61,295 bases of DNA from Hymenobacter aerophilus DSM 13606 (GCF_000382225.1 NZ_KB907821.1:1-61295); one strand, 5' to 3'. Positions 32,306 to 40,835 are shown, numbered from the stretch's first letter. Notes: a model not told the origin generated them from the sequence alone. Made by a program: numbers and translations.

Positions 32306-33205
32306 CTAGCCCCACAGCTCGTACGCTGCCCGAAACGTGTGGCAATGCGCGTCCACGATGTCGGCGAGGCGCTCGGAGTAGCCGCCGCCCATGCTCACCA
32401 CCACGGGCAACTGGTGCTGGTAACAGAGGCCGAGCACGTACTCGTCGCGGAGGCGGCAGCCGGCAGGAGTGAGGGCCAGCTTGCCCAGCTTGTCGGTGGC
32501 CAGCACATCCACCCCGGCCACGTAGAACACAAAGTCGGGCTGCACCTGGGCCAGCAGCCGGGGCAGCGTATCGGCCAGCGCCCGCAGATACTCGGCGTCG
32601 CCGGTGCCCAGCGCCAGGGCCACGTCGAGGTCCGACTGCTCCTTGCGCAGCGGGTAGTTGGCGCCCGCGTGCATTGAGAAAGTGAACACGCGCGGCTCGC
32701 CGGCGAAAATGCTGGCCGTGCCGTCGCCCTGGTGCACGTCGAGGTCGACGACCAGCACCTGCCGGGCCAGGCCGTGGTGGAGCAGATAGGCGGCGGCAAT
32801 GGCCACGTCGTTGAGCACGCAAAACCCCTCGCCCCGGTCGCGGAAGGCGTGGTGGGTGCCGCCGGCCAGGTTCAGCCCCACGCCCTCACGCAGCGCCCAC
32901 TTCGCCGATTCGAGGGTGCCGGCCGAGCTGCTCAGCGAGCGGCGCGTGAGTTCGGGGCTTTGCGGCAAACCCAGGCGGCGCACTTCGGCGGGGCTCAGCT
33001 GCTGGTCGCGCACCTTGTGCCAGTAGTCAACGGAGTGCACCCGCAACAGGTCTTCTTCGGGGCAGAAACCGGGGTCGTAGAAATCGGCTTCGGCGGCCAC
33101 GCCCTGCCATAGCAGCTGCTCCCGAATCAGGCCGTACTTGGCAATCGGGAAGCGGTGGCCGGCGGGCAGCGGCAGCGTGTAGCGGTCGGAGGTGGCAAGG
33201 TGCAT
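32306..33205 (-). CDS. Histone deacetylase/acetoin utilisation (AcuC)-family protein
   Basis: A 299-residue zinc deacetylase-fold protein. LNLAGGTHHAFRDRGEGFCVLND at about 113-135 has the paired His and the FCVxND word; VVDLDVHQGDGTASIFAG near 150 gives the zinc Asp/His (DLDVHQGDG); FYVAGVDVLATDKLG near 225 gives the third ligand Asp; MGGGYS near 270 contains the catalytic-Tyr loop. Bacterial members deacylate small amides or lysine side chains; the real substrate is unknown. It follows the MOSC gene by 22 bases, so the two are likely one operon. Confidence 0.93.
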   Translation of the reverse strand: MHLATSDRYTLPLPAGHRFPIAKYGLIREQLLWQGVAAEADFYDPGFCPEEDLLRVHSVDYWHKVRDQQLSPAEVRRLGLPQSPELTRRSLSSSAGTLESAKWALREGVGLNLAGGTHHAFRDRGEGFCVLNDVAIAAAYLLHHGLARQVLVVDLDVHQGDGTASIFAGEPRVFTFSMHAGANYPLRKEQSDLDVALALGTGDAEYLRALADTLPRLLAQVQPDFVFYVAGVDVLATDKLGKLALTPAGCRLRDEYVLGLCYQHQLPVVVSMGGGYSERLADIVDAHCHTFRAAYELWG

Positions 33206-33227
33206 ACGGCGTACTAAGCGGCGGCCG

Positions 33228-33749
33228 CTACTCCTTGGGCAGCACCGCTACCACGTCGTCCAGGCGGATCAGGCCGCCCTGGATGATGCGGGCGGTGAGG
33301 CCGCCGTGGCCGCGCATGGCGTTGTAGCCGCCGGGGCCCAGCTCTTCCTCCATGCGCGAGCAGGGGTGGCACTCGCCGGTGATTTCCAGCACCACCTCGT
33401 CGCCGATGCGGATTTGCCGGTTTTTCAGGGCCAGCAGGTTCAGGCCGCTCACTACCAGGTTGCGGCGCAGGCGGGCGGGGTCGAGAGGCTCGGACAAGCC
33501 CAGAAAGCCGGCTACGGCCGCCAGGTGCTCGTGCTGGAGCAGCGTAATCTGGCGCTTGCCGCCGGGGCGGGGGCGGGCGTGGTCGCCGAGCAGGTGGCGG
33601 TCGGTTTCGGCTTCGGCCTCCGGCACCACCTGCATGGCCTCGCGGCGCACCGGGCGCAGGCCAATCCAGGCAATGCGGCCCTGCTGGGGCAGCGTGCCGA
33701 GCAGCCGGGCAATAGTCGATTTATCGTCGCCGAAAAAAGGAAAGGGCAT
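33228..33749 (-). CDS. MOSC-domain protein
   Basis: A 173-residue MOSC (Moco sulfurase C-terminal) protein. IAWIGLRPVRREAMQVVPEAEAE gives the usual N-terminal strand, GKRQITLLQHEHLAAVAGF and RRNLVVSGLNLLALKNRQIRIGDEVVLEITGECHPCSRMEEELGPGG the core with the conserved Cys (GECHPCSRME). The family carries sulphur or handles molybdenum cofactor; YiiM/YuaD-like members reduce N-hydroxylated bases. No molybdenum genes lie nearby. First gene of a pair with the deacetylase-family gene. Confidence 0.92.
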   Translation of the reverse strand: MPFPFFGDDKSTIARLLGTLPQQGRIAWIGLRPVRREAMQVVPEAEAETDRHLLGDHARPRPGGKRQITLLQHEHLAAVAGFLGLSEPLDPARLRRNLVVSGLNLLALKNRQIRIGDEVVLEITGECHPCSRMEEELGPGGYNAMRGHGGLTARIIQGGLIRLDDVVAVLPKE

Positions 33750-33790
33750 GGGTTGAGGTAAGGCTATTGAGTTACAGCTATAAGGGGTCG

Positions 33791-33883
33791 TCTGTCATTC
33801 TGAGCAAAGCGAAGAACCTATACAGAGGGTAATAGTTGATGCTAGCTTCTGTATAGGTTCTTCGCTGGGCTCAGGATGACAGA
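33791..33883. repeat. Hairpin element H5 (GTCAT-family)
   Basis: Left arm TCTGTCATTCTGAGCAAAGC..., right arm ...GGGCTCAGGATGACAGA, inner GAACCTATACAGA. The inner part is shared with H7, defining a second subfamily different from H1/H2/H8. Confidence 0.9.
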
Positions 33884-33898
33884 CAGTTTTGCCAGCCG

Positions 33899-34624
33899 CT
33901 AAATTCCAAAATGGCCCCCGTCCGCAATCAGCCGGGCTACTAAGTAGGCAGCGCCGGCGGCCAGCGAGCCGACGCCGGCCATTTTGAGTGCCCCCAGCAC
34001 CGCCGGCTGGCCCGTAAGGCGGCTGCGGAAGTAGCCGAAGACCAGCAGACACAGCAGCGTAATCAGCGCCGACCACCCCAGCCCCTCGGCGGGCGTGGCC
34101 GTGAAAAAGTAGGCGCTCAGCGGAATCAAACCGCCCACGATGTAGGCGCCGGCAATGGTAAAGGCACTTTTCGGGGCCTGGCGCGGGTCGGGCTTTTCGA
34201 GGCCCAGCTCGTACTTCATCATGAAGCGCACCCACTGGTCGGGGTCGGCGGTGAGCTCGCGCACGGCCAGGGCACGGGTGCTTTCCGACAGGCCGATTTC
34301 GGCCAGAAGCTCGTCTACTTCGGCCCGCTCGACTTCGGGCAGGCGGGCCACCTCGTCGTACTCGCGCCTGAGCTCGGCATCGTAGTGCTCCACCTCGGTG
34401 CGGCCGGCCAGGTAGCCGCCCAGGCCCATGGCAATCGAGCCGGCCACAATTTCGGCCAGCCCGGCTGTAATCACGAGGCCCGACGAGGCCACGGCCCCAC
34501 TCAGGCCGGCGGCCAGCGCGAAGGGCACCGTCAGGCCATCGGCCAGGCCGATGACAATGTCCTGGAGCATGGCTGAGCTGCTCAGGTGGTTTTCGGGGTG
34601 CGGATGCGGGTGAGCGTGGGGCAT
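33899..34624 (-). CDS. VIT1/CCC1-family iron/manganese transporter
   Basis: A 241-residue transporter from ATG 34624. It starts with a His-rich metal-binding tail (MPHAHPHPHPENH). Membrane segment 1 is VIGLADGLTVPFALAAGLSGAV, segment 2 ITAGLAEIVAGSIAMGLGGYLAGRTEVEHY with the Gly/Glu metal path, then a soluble acidic stretch (REYDEVARLPEVERAEVDELL) that in plant VIT1 is the metal-binding domain, and three C-terminal segments. Known homologues move Fe(II)/Mn(II) out of the cytosol. It is divergent from dps (126-base gap), consistent with shared iron control. Confidence 0.93.
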   Translation of the reverse strand: MPHAHPHPHPENHLSSSAMLQDIVIGLADGLTVPFALAAGLSGAVASSGLVITAGLAEIVAGSIAMGLGGYLAGRTEVEHYDAELRREYDEVARLPEVERAEVDELLAEIGLSESTRALAVRELTADPDQWVRFMMKYELGLEKPDPRQAPKSAFTIAGAYIVGGLIPLSAYFFTATPAEGLGWSALITLLCLLVFGYFRSRLTGQPAVLGALKMAGVGSLAAGAAYLVARLIADGGHFGI

Positions 34625-34749
34625 AAAATACGGGCCAAATGGGGGCAAAGCGGCGCGACGGCGCAAACCTGCGCCCTGCTGTTACGTATGCTAAACCAGC
34701 CGGGCGGGTTTTCCGCCGGCTTTCTAGTTGACTTCCCTAATTCTATATC

Positions 34750-35370
34750 ATGGCTAAATCCAAAGCCCCCGAAAAGCACCCCCAAGGCACCACCGATTCC
34801 GCCAGCGTTCAGCCGGTCATGAACCAGCAGTTCGACGCTCCCAAGCCGCTGCAGAAGTACGGCACCGTGTCGCAGCGCCTGCCCATCGGCCTCGACGAGA
34901 AAACCCGTCAGGAAAGCGTAACCAGCCTCAACCAGCTGCTGGCCGATACCATGACGCTGCGCGACATGTACAAGAAGCACCACTGGCAGGTAGTGGGCCC
35001 CACGTTCTACCAGCTGCACCTGCTCTACGACAAGCACTATGAGGAGCAGAGCGGGCTGGTCGATACCATTGCCGAGCGCATCCAGATTCTGGGCGGTGTG
35101 GCCGTAGCCATGGCCCACGATGTAGCCGAATTGACCACCATTCCGCGCCCACCCAAAGACCGCGAGGAGGCCCCCGTGCAGGTATCGCGCCTGCTGGAAG
35201 CGCACCAGATTATCCTTAAAAACTGCCACAAGTACGCCAAGGAGGCCGATGATGCCGGCGACGACGGCACCAATGATGTGGTCGTAAGCGACGTGATGCG
35301 CACCAACGAGCTGCAGGTGTGGTTCGTGTCGGAGCACGTAGTCGATACGCCCCTGGTACGCGCCGAGTAA
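34750..35370 (+). CDS. dps: Dps-family ferritin-like DNA-protection protein
   Basis: A 206-residue Dps/miniferritin. The ferroxidase site is visible in RDMYKKHHWQVVGPTFYQLHLLYDKHYEEQSGLVDTIAERI (His and Asp/Glu of the inter-subunit site). The N-terminal ~45 residues (MAKSKAPEKHPQGTTDSA) are a polar Lys-containing tail of the kind that binds DNA in other Dps proteins. The family stores iron and consumes H2O2. It sits divergently to the VIT1-type transporter, so both may answer to an iron or peroxide regulator, though I see no Fur or OxyR box in 34625-34749. A terminator follows. Confidence 0.95.
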   Translation: MAKSKAPEKHPQGTTDSASVQPVMNQQFDAPKPLQKYGTVSQRLPIGLDEKTRQESVTSLNQLLADTMTLRDMYKKHHWQVVGPTFYQLHLLYDKHYEEQSGLVDTIAERIQILGGVAVAMAHDVAELTTIPRPPKDREEAPVQVSRLLEAHQIILKNCHKYAKEADDAGDDGTNDVVVSDVMRTNELQVWFVSEHVVDTPLVRAE

Positions 35371-35390
35371 TTTTCGGCCGCAGTAATTTC

Positions 35391-35427
35391 AGAAGGCTTC
35401 TTCCCAAAGCGGGGAGAAGCCTTTTTG
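35391..35427 (+). terminator. Terminator of dps
   Basis: Stem AGAAGGCTTCTTCCC / GGGGAGAAGCCTTTTT with loop AAAGC, followed by T. Confidence 0.88.
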
Positions 35428-35712
35428 GTTGATATGGCTGCTGCTGGTTCGGCCAGTTGTGGGCTTCCAGACCAGCGAAAAGCGGACCTGCCCGCCGATT
35501 TTCTGCCAAACCAGCTGCCGGGTTAAGCTGCCTGACGAAAGTTTTGGGACTGAAAATGAGCAGGAATACGCGCGCCGCACTATTATCTGCGCCGAAATGC
35601 GGCCCCGCACTTGCACCCTGACTTCCGACCCACTACTTTTGTCAACGATTCGCCGCCTCAGCGAATCCGAAGGCCTCGGTCTTCGCCTAAAAAAGAGTGC
35701 TTGCCAACAACT
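35428..35712. other. 285-base gap before tRNA-Leu, no gene seen
   Basis: An open frame crosses it on the forward strand (35429-35725) but it has no family likeness and runs into the tRNA. I see no repeat element, promoter box or hairpin of note. Confidence 0.5.
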
Positions 35713-35794
35713 GCGCACGTGGTGAAACTGGTAGACACGCCATCTTGAGGGGGTGGTGCCTTCGGGTGTGGGAGTTCGAATCTCCCCGCGCGCA
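35713..35794 (+). tRNA. tRNA-Leu (anticodon GAG)
   Basis: 82 bases: acceptor GCGCACG pairs with CGCGCGC (one A-C mismatch at 5-68), D-arm TGGTGAAACTGGTAGACA, anticodon stem CCATC/GGTGG around loop TTGAGGG (GAG at 35747-35749), a short variable arm GTGCCTTCGGGTGT, T-arm GGGAG TTCGAAT CTCCC. CCA is not encoded. Confidence 0.95.
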
Positions 35795-35799
35795 CTCTT

Positions 35800-35838
35800 G
35801 CAAAATCCGCTTCGGCTCTGGCCGGGGCGGATTTTTTG
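35800..35838 (+). terminator. Terminator of tRNA-Leu
   Basis: Stem AAAATCCGC / GCGGATTTT followed by TT; the loop is 16 bases and GC-rich. Confidence 0.75.
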
Positions 35839-35917
35839 TTTTGCGAGCCGCCGATTGGGCTGCTGGTAAAACTTTGGCTTTCTTGGCGCGGCAACCCACG
35901 CTTCCTTCCCTTTCGCC

Positions 35918-37840
35918 ATGCAACTGCCTTCTCTGGAACACCTCACTGCCGAGGCGGCGCGGGTGGTTCGCCGCTTTCCGCTCACGCTGCTCTGCGCTTT
36001 CGGGCTGGGCGGGGTGGGCCTGTATCTGGTGCACGTGAGCGGCTTGCGGCCCGAGACGGAAGTGCCGTGGGCTTTTGGGGCGCTGTCGGCGGCGGGGCTG
36101 GGGCTGCCGCTCACGCTGGCGCTGGCCCTCACGGCCGAGCGCTACGGCTGGCGGCCGGCCGGGCGCGCGGCGGCGCAACTGGCGGCGTTGGCGCTGCTGG
36201 GTCTCTGGTACGCGTTTTCTCCCAACGAGCCCAACTTCGTCTGGGGGTTGCGGCTGCTATTGCTGCTGCTGGCGGCACACCTGGCCGTGGCCGCCGGGCC
36301 CTACCTGGCCGCGCTGCGCGGCCCGGCCGACACGCCGGGCTTCTGGCGCTACAACGAGCGGCTGTTTCTGCGCATTCTCACGGCCGCGCTGTACTCGGGC
36401 GTGCTCTACGTGGGCTGCGCGCTGGCCCTGCTGGCCGTTGATAACCTGTTCGGCGTGAAGCTCGACGGCCGCTGGTACGGCTACCTGCTGGTGGCGCTGG
36501 CTACGGTGTTCAATACCTGGTTTTTTCTGGCCGGCGTACCCGCCGATTTCGCGGCCCTGGAGCAGCCGGCACCATATCCAAAAGGCCTGAAGGTGTTCAC
36601 GCAGTTCGTGCTGCTGCCGCTGGTAGTCCTGTACTTCGCCATCCTCTACGCCTACCTGGGCCGGATTCTGCTCACCTGGACGCTGCCGCAGGGCTGGGTG
36701 TCGGTGCTGGTATTGGCGCTGGCCGTGGCCGGCATCTTCGCGCTGCTGCTCATCCATCCGCTCCGCCACGATGCCGGAAACGCCTGGATAAGCACGTTCG
36801 CCCGCTGGTTCTACCGGGCGCTGTTTCCGCTGCTGGGGCTGCTGGCCGTGGCCATCGGCACCCGCATTGCCGACTACGGTATCACCGAAGAACGCTACTT
36901 TGTGCTGCTGCTGGCGGGCTGGCTGCTGGGCATGGCCGCGTATTTTCTGCTACGCCGGGGCCAGGGCATCATCTGGATTCCGGCCTCGCTGGGGCTGCTG
37001 GCGTTGTTGGCGGCGGGCGGGCCCTGGGGCGCGTTTGCGGTGGCCGAACGAAGCCAGTTAGGCCAGCTGCGCGACCTCAGCCAACGGTTCAATCTGCTGC
37101 AAAACGGCAAGCTCGATGGGGCCGCCCGGCGGCACCCGAATCTGCCCTTTAAAGAGCAGCAGCGCCTAAGCTCCATTTTCCGGTTTTTTGCCGACCGCAA
37201 CGCCTTACCCGTTCTGCAGCCCCTGTTTGCCGGCTCGCTCACGCCGCCCGATTCGGTGCGCAACCTCTCGCGCCGGCTGCAGCGCCGCTGGGGCAACAGT
37301 TGGCAGGAGCGGCCCTTCACGCTGACGGGCTACGACCGAATCTCGCCCTACGCTGTTGCCAGCGACTCAAGCAGCCCAAGCCTGCGGGTAAATTTCGGCA
37401 CGGAGCGAGACGACAAAACCGGCGAGGTGTACGCCCTGGGCAACGGCCGCTACTGGCTCAACGGCATTAATATGTACGATTACAATAGAGCTGTTACCGA
37501 CAATGACGTATTAGCGCGCATCACTGTGGCCCAATCCGACTCAATCCGACTGCGGACACCCCGCTACGGACAGCAGCTGGTGCTGGAGCAGCGCCGGGGC
37601 ACGGGCCGCTGGCAGCCACTGCTGGCGGTTTCGCCGGGCGCGCTGGCCGATTCGTTGGCGGCCATCTACGGCCGCAACCCCGAGGACTACCGGGTCAACC
37701 TGACCACCGAGAAACTCACGCTCCGCACCACCAGCCCCACCGCCACGCTGCACCTCTACCTCACCGACCTCACCCGCGAGCAGCGGCGCGACACCGTGCG
37801 CTACACCTACCAGGCCCGCGCCTTGCTGGAAGTGAAATGA
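35918..37840 (+). CDS. DUF4153 membrane protein
   Basis: A 640-residue protein from ATG 35918. The first ~370 residues hold about eleven membrane segments (e.g. LTLLCAFGLGGVGLYLVHVS, LRLLLLLLAAHLAVAAGPYL, GYLLVALATVFNTWFFLAG, FVLLPLVVLYFAILYAYLGR, VLVLALAVAGIFALLLIHPL, YFVLLLAGWLLGMAAYFLL, GIIWIPASLGLLALLAAGG), the DUF4153 pattern. A ~260-residue soluble C-terminal part follows (NGRYWLNGINMYDYNRAVT...LRTTSPTATLHLYL), as in Bacteroidota members. Function unknown. The C-terminal LEVK and stop TGA are written in the first GTGAAATGA word of the adjacent inverted repeat. Confidence 0.9.
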   Translation: MQLPSLEHLTAEAARVVRRFPLTLLCAFGLGGVGLYLVHVSGLRPETEVPWAFGALSAAGLGLPLTLALALTAERYGWRPAGRAAAQLAALALLGLWYAFSPNEPNFVWGLRLLLLLLAAHLAVAAGPYLAALRGPADTPGFWRYNERLFLRILTAALYSGVLYVGCALALLAVDNLFGVKLDGRWYGYLLVALATVFNTWFFLAGVPADFAALEQPAPYPKGLKVFTQFVLLPLVVLYFAILYAYLGRILLTWTLPQGWVSVLVLALAVAGIFALLLIHPLRHDAGNAWISTFARWFYRALFPLLGLLAVAIGTRIADYGITEERYFVLLLAGWLLGMAAYFLLRRGQGIIWIPASLGLLALLAAGGPWGAFAVAERSQLGQLRDLSQRFNLLQNGKLDGAARRHPNLPFKEQQRLSSIFRFFADRNALPVLQPLFAGSLTPPDSVRNLSRRLQRRWGNSWQERPFTLTGYDRISPYAVASDSSSPSLRVNFGTERDDKTGEVYALGNGRYWLNGINMYDYNRAVTDNDVLARITVAQSDSIRLRTPRYGQQLVLEQRRGTGRWQPLLAVSPGALADSLAAIYGRNPEDYRVNLTTEKLTLRTTSPTATLHLYLTDLTREQRRDTVRYTYQARALLEVK

Positions 37841-37958
37841 GTGAAATGGTGAGATGGTGAAATGGTGAGTTGATGTTCGCGGGGCCTGATTGCGCTACTT
37901 GCGCCAGTAGCTCCCCCGAACATCAACTCACCATTTCACCAGCTCACCATTTCACCTA
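37840..37958. repeat. Inverted repeat, GGTGAAAT family, copy 2
   Basis: Left arm 37840-37879 and right arm 37918-37958 pair nearly perfectly (gtgaaatggtgagatggtga... ). It sits between convergent genes, overlaps the DUF4153 stop and abuts the guaA stop. Its arm plus loop start (TGAGTTGATGTTCGCGGGGC) matches the reverse complement of the 14.4-kb copy. Confidence 0.92.
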
Positions 37959-39488
37959 TTCCCACTCAATAGTCGCGGGCGGCTTCGAGCTGATGTCGTA
38001 CACCACACGGTTGATGCCGCGCACCTGGTTGATGATACGGTTGCTGACTTCGGCCAGGAAATCGTAGGGCAGATGGGCCCAGTCGGCCGTCATGCCGTCG
38101 ACGCTCGTTACGGCGCGTAGGGCTACTACCTGCTCGTAGGTTCGCTCGTCGCCCATTACGCCCACGCTCTGGATGGGCAGCAGCATCACGCCGGCCTGCC
38201 ACACTTGGTCGTAGAGGTTGTGCTCTTTGAGGCCGTTGATGAAAATAGCATCGGCCCGCTGAAGCAAATCTACTTTGTGGGGCGTGATGTCGCCCAGAAT
38301 GCGGATGCCCAGGCCGGGGCCGGGGAAGGGGTGGCGGTGCAGAATGTGGCCCGGCAGCCCCAGGGCCGCGCCCACCTCGCGCACCTCATCCTTGAACAAC
38401 GCCCGCAGCGGCTCCACAATTTTGAGGTTCATCTTCTCGGGCAGGCCGCCCACGTTGTGGTGGCTTTTGATGGTCACGGCCGGCCCGTTCACCGACACCG
38501 ACTCAATCACATCAGGGTAAATGGTGCCCTGAGCCAGCCAGCGGGCCCCCTGCACCTTCTGCGCCTCCTGGTCGAACACCTCGATGAAGGTGCGCCCGAT
38601 GGCTTTGCGCTTCTGCTCGGGGTCGGTGAGGCCTTCGAGGGCCTGGTAGAACTCGGCGCTGGCGTCCACGCCGCGCACGTTCAGGCCCAGGTCTTTGTAT
38701 GAATGCAGCACGTCCTCGAACTCATCCTTGCGCAGCAGCCCGTTGTTCACGAAAATGCCGTGCAGCCGCGCCCCAATAGCCCGGTGCAGCAGCAGCGCCG
38801 CCACTGATGAATCAACGCCGCCCGAGAGGCCCAGAATCACCTGGTCCTGCTCGCCGATGGTGCTTTGCAGCGTGGCCACCATGCTGTCCACGAAGTGCTC
38901 GGGCGTCCAGTCCTGGGCGCAGCCGCACACGTCCACCACGAAGTTGCGCATCAGCTGCTTGCCGTCGGTGGAGTGCGTTACCTCGGGGTGGAACTGGATG
39001 CCATAGGTCTGCTGGCCCTCGATTTCGTAGGCCGCCACGGCAACGTCGGGCGTACCGGCAATGGCCAGGAAACCGGCGGGCAGCTCCTTAATCGTGTCGC
39101 CGTGCGACATCCAGACCTGCGAGCCGGGCTCCAGGCCGTGCAGCAGTGGGTGGTGCTGGTTGATGTGGCTGAGGCGGGCGCGGCCATACTCGCGGATGGT
39201 GGCCGGTAGCACCTCGCCGCCCTGCTGATGGGCCAGCAGCTGGGCGCCGTAGCACACGCCCAGCACCGGCACCCGGCCCAGGTAGGCGCTCAGGTCGGGG
39301 TTGGGCGAGTCGGCGTCGCGCACCGAGCAGGGCGAGCCCGAAAGCACCACGCCCCGGATATCCTCAGTGAGGTCCGGGGCGTGCGTGAATGGGTGAATTT
39401 CGCAGTAAACATTCAGCTCCCTAATGCGCCGGGCAATGAGCTGGGTGTATTGCGAACCGAAATCGAGGATGAGAATTTGTTCAGGCAT
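37956..39488 (-). CDS. guaA: GMP synthase (glutamine-hydrolysing)
   Basis: A 510-residue enzyme from ATG 39488 that converts XMP to GMP using glutamine and ATP. The glutamine amidotransferase domain (about 1-190) begins [21 protein letters not shown], with nucleophile Cys in [19 protein letters not shown] and His/Glu in QFHPEVTHS. The ATP pyrophosphatase domain has the P-loop [21 protein letters not shown] near 225, and the C-terminal dimerisation domain ends [21 protein letters not shown] as in all GuaA. A TACTTTTG box ends three bases before the ATG, so the message may be leaderless. The stop lies at the edge of the 37840-37958 inverted repeat. Confidence 0.98.
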   Translation of the reverse strand: MPEQILILDFGSQYTQLIARRIRELNVYCEIHPFTHAPDLTEDIRGVVLSGSPCSVRDADSPNPDLSAYLGRVPVLGVCYGAQLLAHQQGGEVLPATIREYGRARLSHINQHHPLLHGLEPGSQVWMSHGDTIKELPAGFLAIAGTPDVAVAAYEIEGQQTYGIQFHPEVTHSTDGKQLMRNFVVDVCGCAQDWTPEHFVDSMVATLQSTIGEQDQVILGLSGGVDSSVAALLLHRAIGARLHGIFVNNGLLRKDEFEDVLHSYKDLGLNVRGVDASAEFYQALEGLTDPEQKRKAIGRTFIEVFDQEAQKVQGARWLAQGTIYPDVIESVSVNGPAVTIKSHHNVGGLPEKMNLKIVEPLRALFKDEVREVGAALGLPGHILHRHPFPGPGLGIRILGDITPHKVDLLQRADAIFINGLKEHNLYDQVWQAGVMLLPIQSVGVMGDERTYEQVVALRAVTSVDGMTADWAHLPYDFLAEVSNRIINQVRGINRVVYDISSKPPATIEWE

Positions 39489-39491
39489 AGG

Positions 39492-39499
39492 CAAAAGTA
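39492..39499 (-). promoter_or_regulatory. -7 box (TACTTTTG) of guaA
   Basis: Exact TAnnTTTG on the reverse strand; only CCT separates it from the guaA ATG. Confidence 0.6.
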
Positions 39500-39737
39500 G
39501 CGCCCTACTGCGAAACCCGCCGCACCGGCCCGGCCTTTTTTTCGTGGCCCGCGGCCGCCACCCGCCGGTTCAGGAGCCAGCCGCCCGCCTTGCAGTAACG
39601 CGGGCCCACGGCCCGGGCGCCCCCAAAACAGGCGCCCGCCGCCCCGCTTCCGCAAAAAAAGCCCCTGATTACCTTGCCCATAGCAGCCGGCCAGGCAAAA
39701 TTCCGGCAGGGCGCGCAGAACTCCGCAAAACTGTGCC

Positions 39738-39745
39738 TACCTTTG
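39738..39745 (+). promoter_or_regulatory. -7 box (TACCTTTG) of the SRP RNA
   Basis: Exact TAnnTTTG; the RNA's closing stem GGCGAG begins five bases downstream, which fits transcription starting there. Confidence 0.7.
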
Positions 39746-39749
39746 CCTC

Positions 39750-39846
39750 GGCGAGTCAGAACGACCAGCTCCTGCTGAATTCCCCCAGGACCGGAAGGTA
39801 GCAAGGGTAGGTGGTTGAGCGGTGCGATTTTGGCTCGCTTTTTTTT
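39750..39846 (+). ncRNA. ffs: Signal recognition particle RNA (4.5S type)
   Basis: The diagnostic SRP apical domain is present: CAGGACCGGAAGGTAGCAAG with the GGAA tetraloop and the symmetric/asymmetric internal loops bound by Ffh. The flanks pair (GCGAGTCAGAACGACC with GGTTGAGCGGTGCGATTT...CTCGC), and the RNA ends at CTCGC followed by eight T (39839-39846), which also serves as terminator. Together with FtsY/Ffh it would target membrane proteins. A perfect -7 box lies immediately upstream. Confidence 0.93.
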
Positions 39847-39889
39847 GGATTACGGATTAGCGCGGATTTTTTTGGATTGCCCGGATTTT
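39843..39889. repeat. GGATT word array, left arm
   Basis: ggattacggattagcgcgga and ggattgcccggattt are complementary to the words at 40041-40086, giving a loose 240-bp inverted repeat around a terminator. Confidence 0.6.
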
Positions 39890-39934
39890 GTAGCCGGCCT
39901 TCTTCTTTGCTGCTGACCTGAGTATACAGTTTTG

Positions 39935-39980
39935 GTAAAAACGAAGGGGCGGCCTGTTTGGGCCGCCCCTTCGTTTTTAC
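39935..39980. terminator. Strong bidirectional terminator
   Basis: Perfect 20-bp stem GTAAAAACGAAGGGGCGGCC / GGCCGCCCCTTCGTTTTTAC with a short loop, between the SRP RNA and the transaldolase-type gene. Confidence 0.9.
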
Positions 39981-40040
39981 GTACTTTGCGCCGCCGGCCG
40001 TTGCCGGCAACGGGCACTGCACGGGCCGTAAGCTAATCGC

Positions 40041-40087
40041 CTACAAAATCCGTGAAATCCGTTAAAATCCGTGCTAATCTGTGATCC
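40041..40087. repeat. AATCCGTG word array abutting a start codon
   Basis: aaaatccgtgaaatccgtta, aaatccgtgctaatctgtga tcc: 8-10 base words ending one base before the ATG at 40088. Right arm of the 39843-39889 array. Confidence 0.75.
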
Positions 40088-40744
40088 ATGAAGTTTTTCC
40101 TCGATACCGCCAACCTCAAAGACATTCAGGAAGCCGTTGAACTGGGCGTGCTCGATGGCGTGACCACCAACCCCTCGCTGATGGCTAAAGAGGGCATTAA
40201 GGGCACCGATGCCGTGATGAGCCACTACAAGCAGATCTGCGAAATCGTGGATGGCGACGTGTCGGCCGAGGTAATTGCCACCGACTACGACGGCATCATC
40301 CGCGAGGGCGAGGCGCTGGCCGAGCTGCACCCCAACATCGTGGTGAAAGTGCCCATGATCAAGGAGGGGGTGAAAGCCATCCGCTACTTCTCCGACAAGG
40401 GCATCAAAACCAACTGCACACTCATTTTCTCGGCCGGACAGGCCCTGCTGGCCGCCAAAGCCGGCGCTACCTACGTGTCGCCCTTCGTGGGTCGCCTCGA
40501 TGATATCGGCCACGATGGCCTGCAGCTGGTGCAGCAGATTGTGGATATTTTCAGCAACTACGGCTACGCCACGCAGGTGCTGGCGGCCTCGGTGCGCCAC
40601 GTACCCCACCTCATTCAGTGCGCCGAGCTGGGCGCCGACGTGGTGACCTGCCCGCTCAACGTCATCACCGGCCTGCTCAACCACCCGCTCACCGACAAGG
40701 GCCTAGCCACCTTCCTGGCCGACCACCAGAAGGCGAATGCGTAA
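40088..40744 (+). CDS. Transaldolase-family protein (fructose-6-phosphate aldolase-like)
   Basis: A 218-residue small transaldolase of the TalC/Fsa subgroup. [36 protein letters not shown] is the family start; the Schiff-base Lys lies in [16 protein letters not shown] near 86; [31 protein letters not shown] is the C-terminal half signature. It would transfer dihydroxyacetone units between sugar phosphates (pentose phosphate pathway) or cleave fructose 6-phosphate; Fsa and TalC cannot be told apart here by eye. Directly preceded by the AATCCGTG array. It fits with the separate pgi gene at 20307. Confidence 0.95.
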   Translation: MKFFLDTANLKDIQEAVELGVLDGVTTNPSLMAKEGIKGTDAVMSHYKQICEIVDGDVSAEVIATDYDGIIREGEALAELHPNIVVKVPMIKEGVKAIRYFSDKGIKTNCTLIFSAGQALLAAKAGATYVSPFVGRLDDIGHDGLQLVQQIVDIFSNYGYATQVLAASVRHVPHLIQCAELGADVVTCPLNVITGLLNHPLTDKGLATFLADHQKANA

Positions 40745-40748
40745 TTTT

Positions 40749-40830
40749 TAATGTGTGAAATGTGAAAAATGTGGTGAATGTGTCGAGCAGTCATTTTCAC
40801 ATTTTTCACATTTTCACATTTCCCACATTA
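40749..40830. repeat. ATGTGAAA inverted word array
   Basis: taatgtgtgaaatgtgaaaa pairs with ttttcacatttcccacatta; it fills the gap between the transaldolase-type gene and the next start codon. Confidence 0.85.
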
Positions 40831-40835
40831 AGCTC

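Noticed and set aside
35429..35725. 98-residue forward frame before tRNA-Leu
   Set aside because: No likeness to a family, no promoter or ribosome site, and its end overlaps the tRNA.
39505..39804. Reverse-strand 99-residue frame upstream of guaA
   Set aside because: It overlaps the SRP RNA and guaA promoter and shows no coding features.
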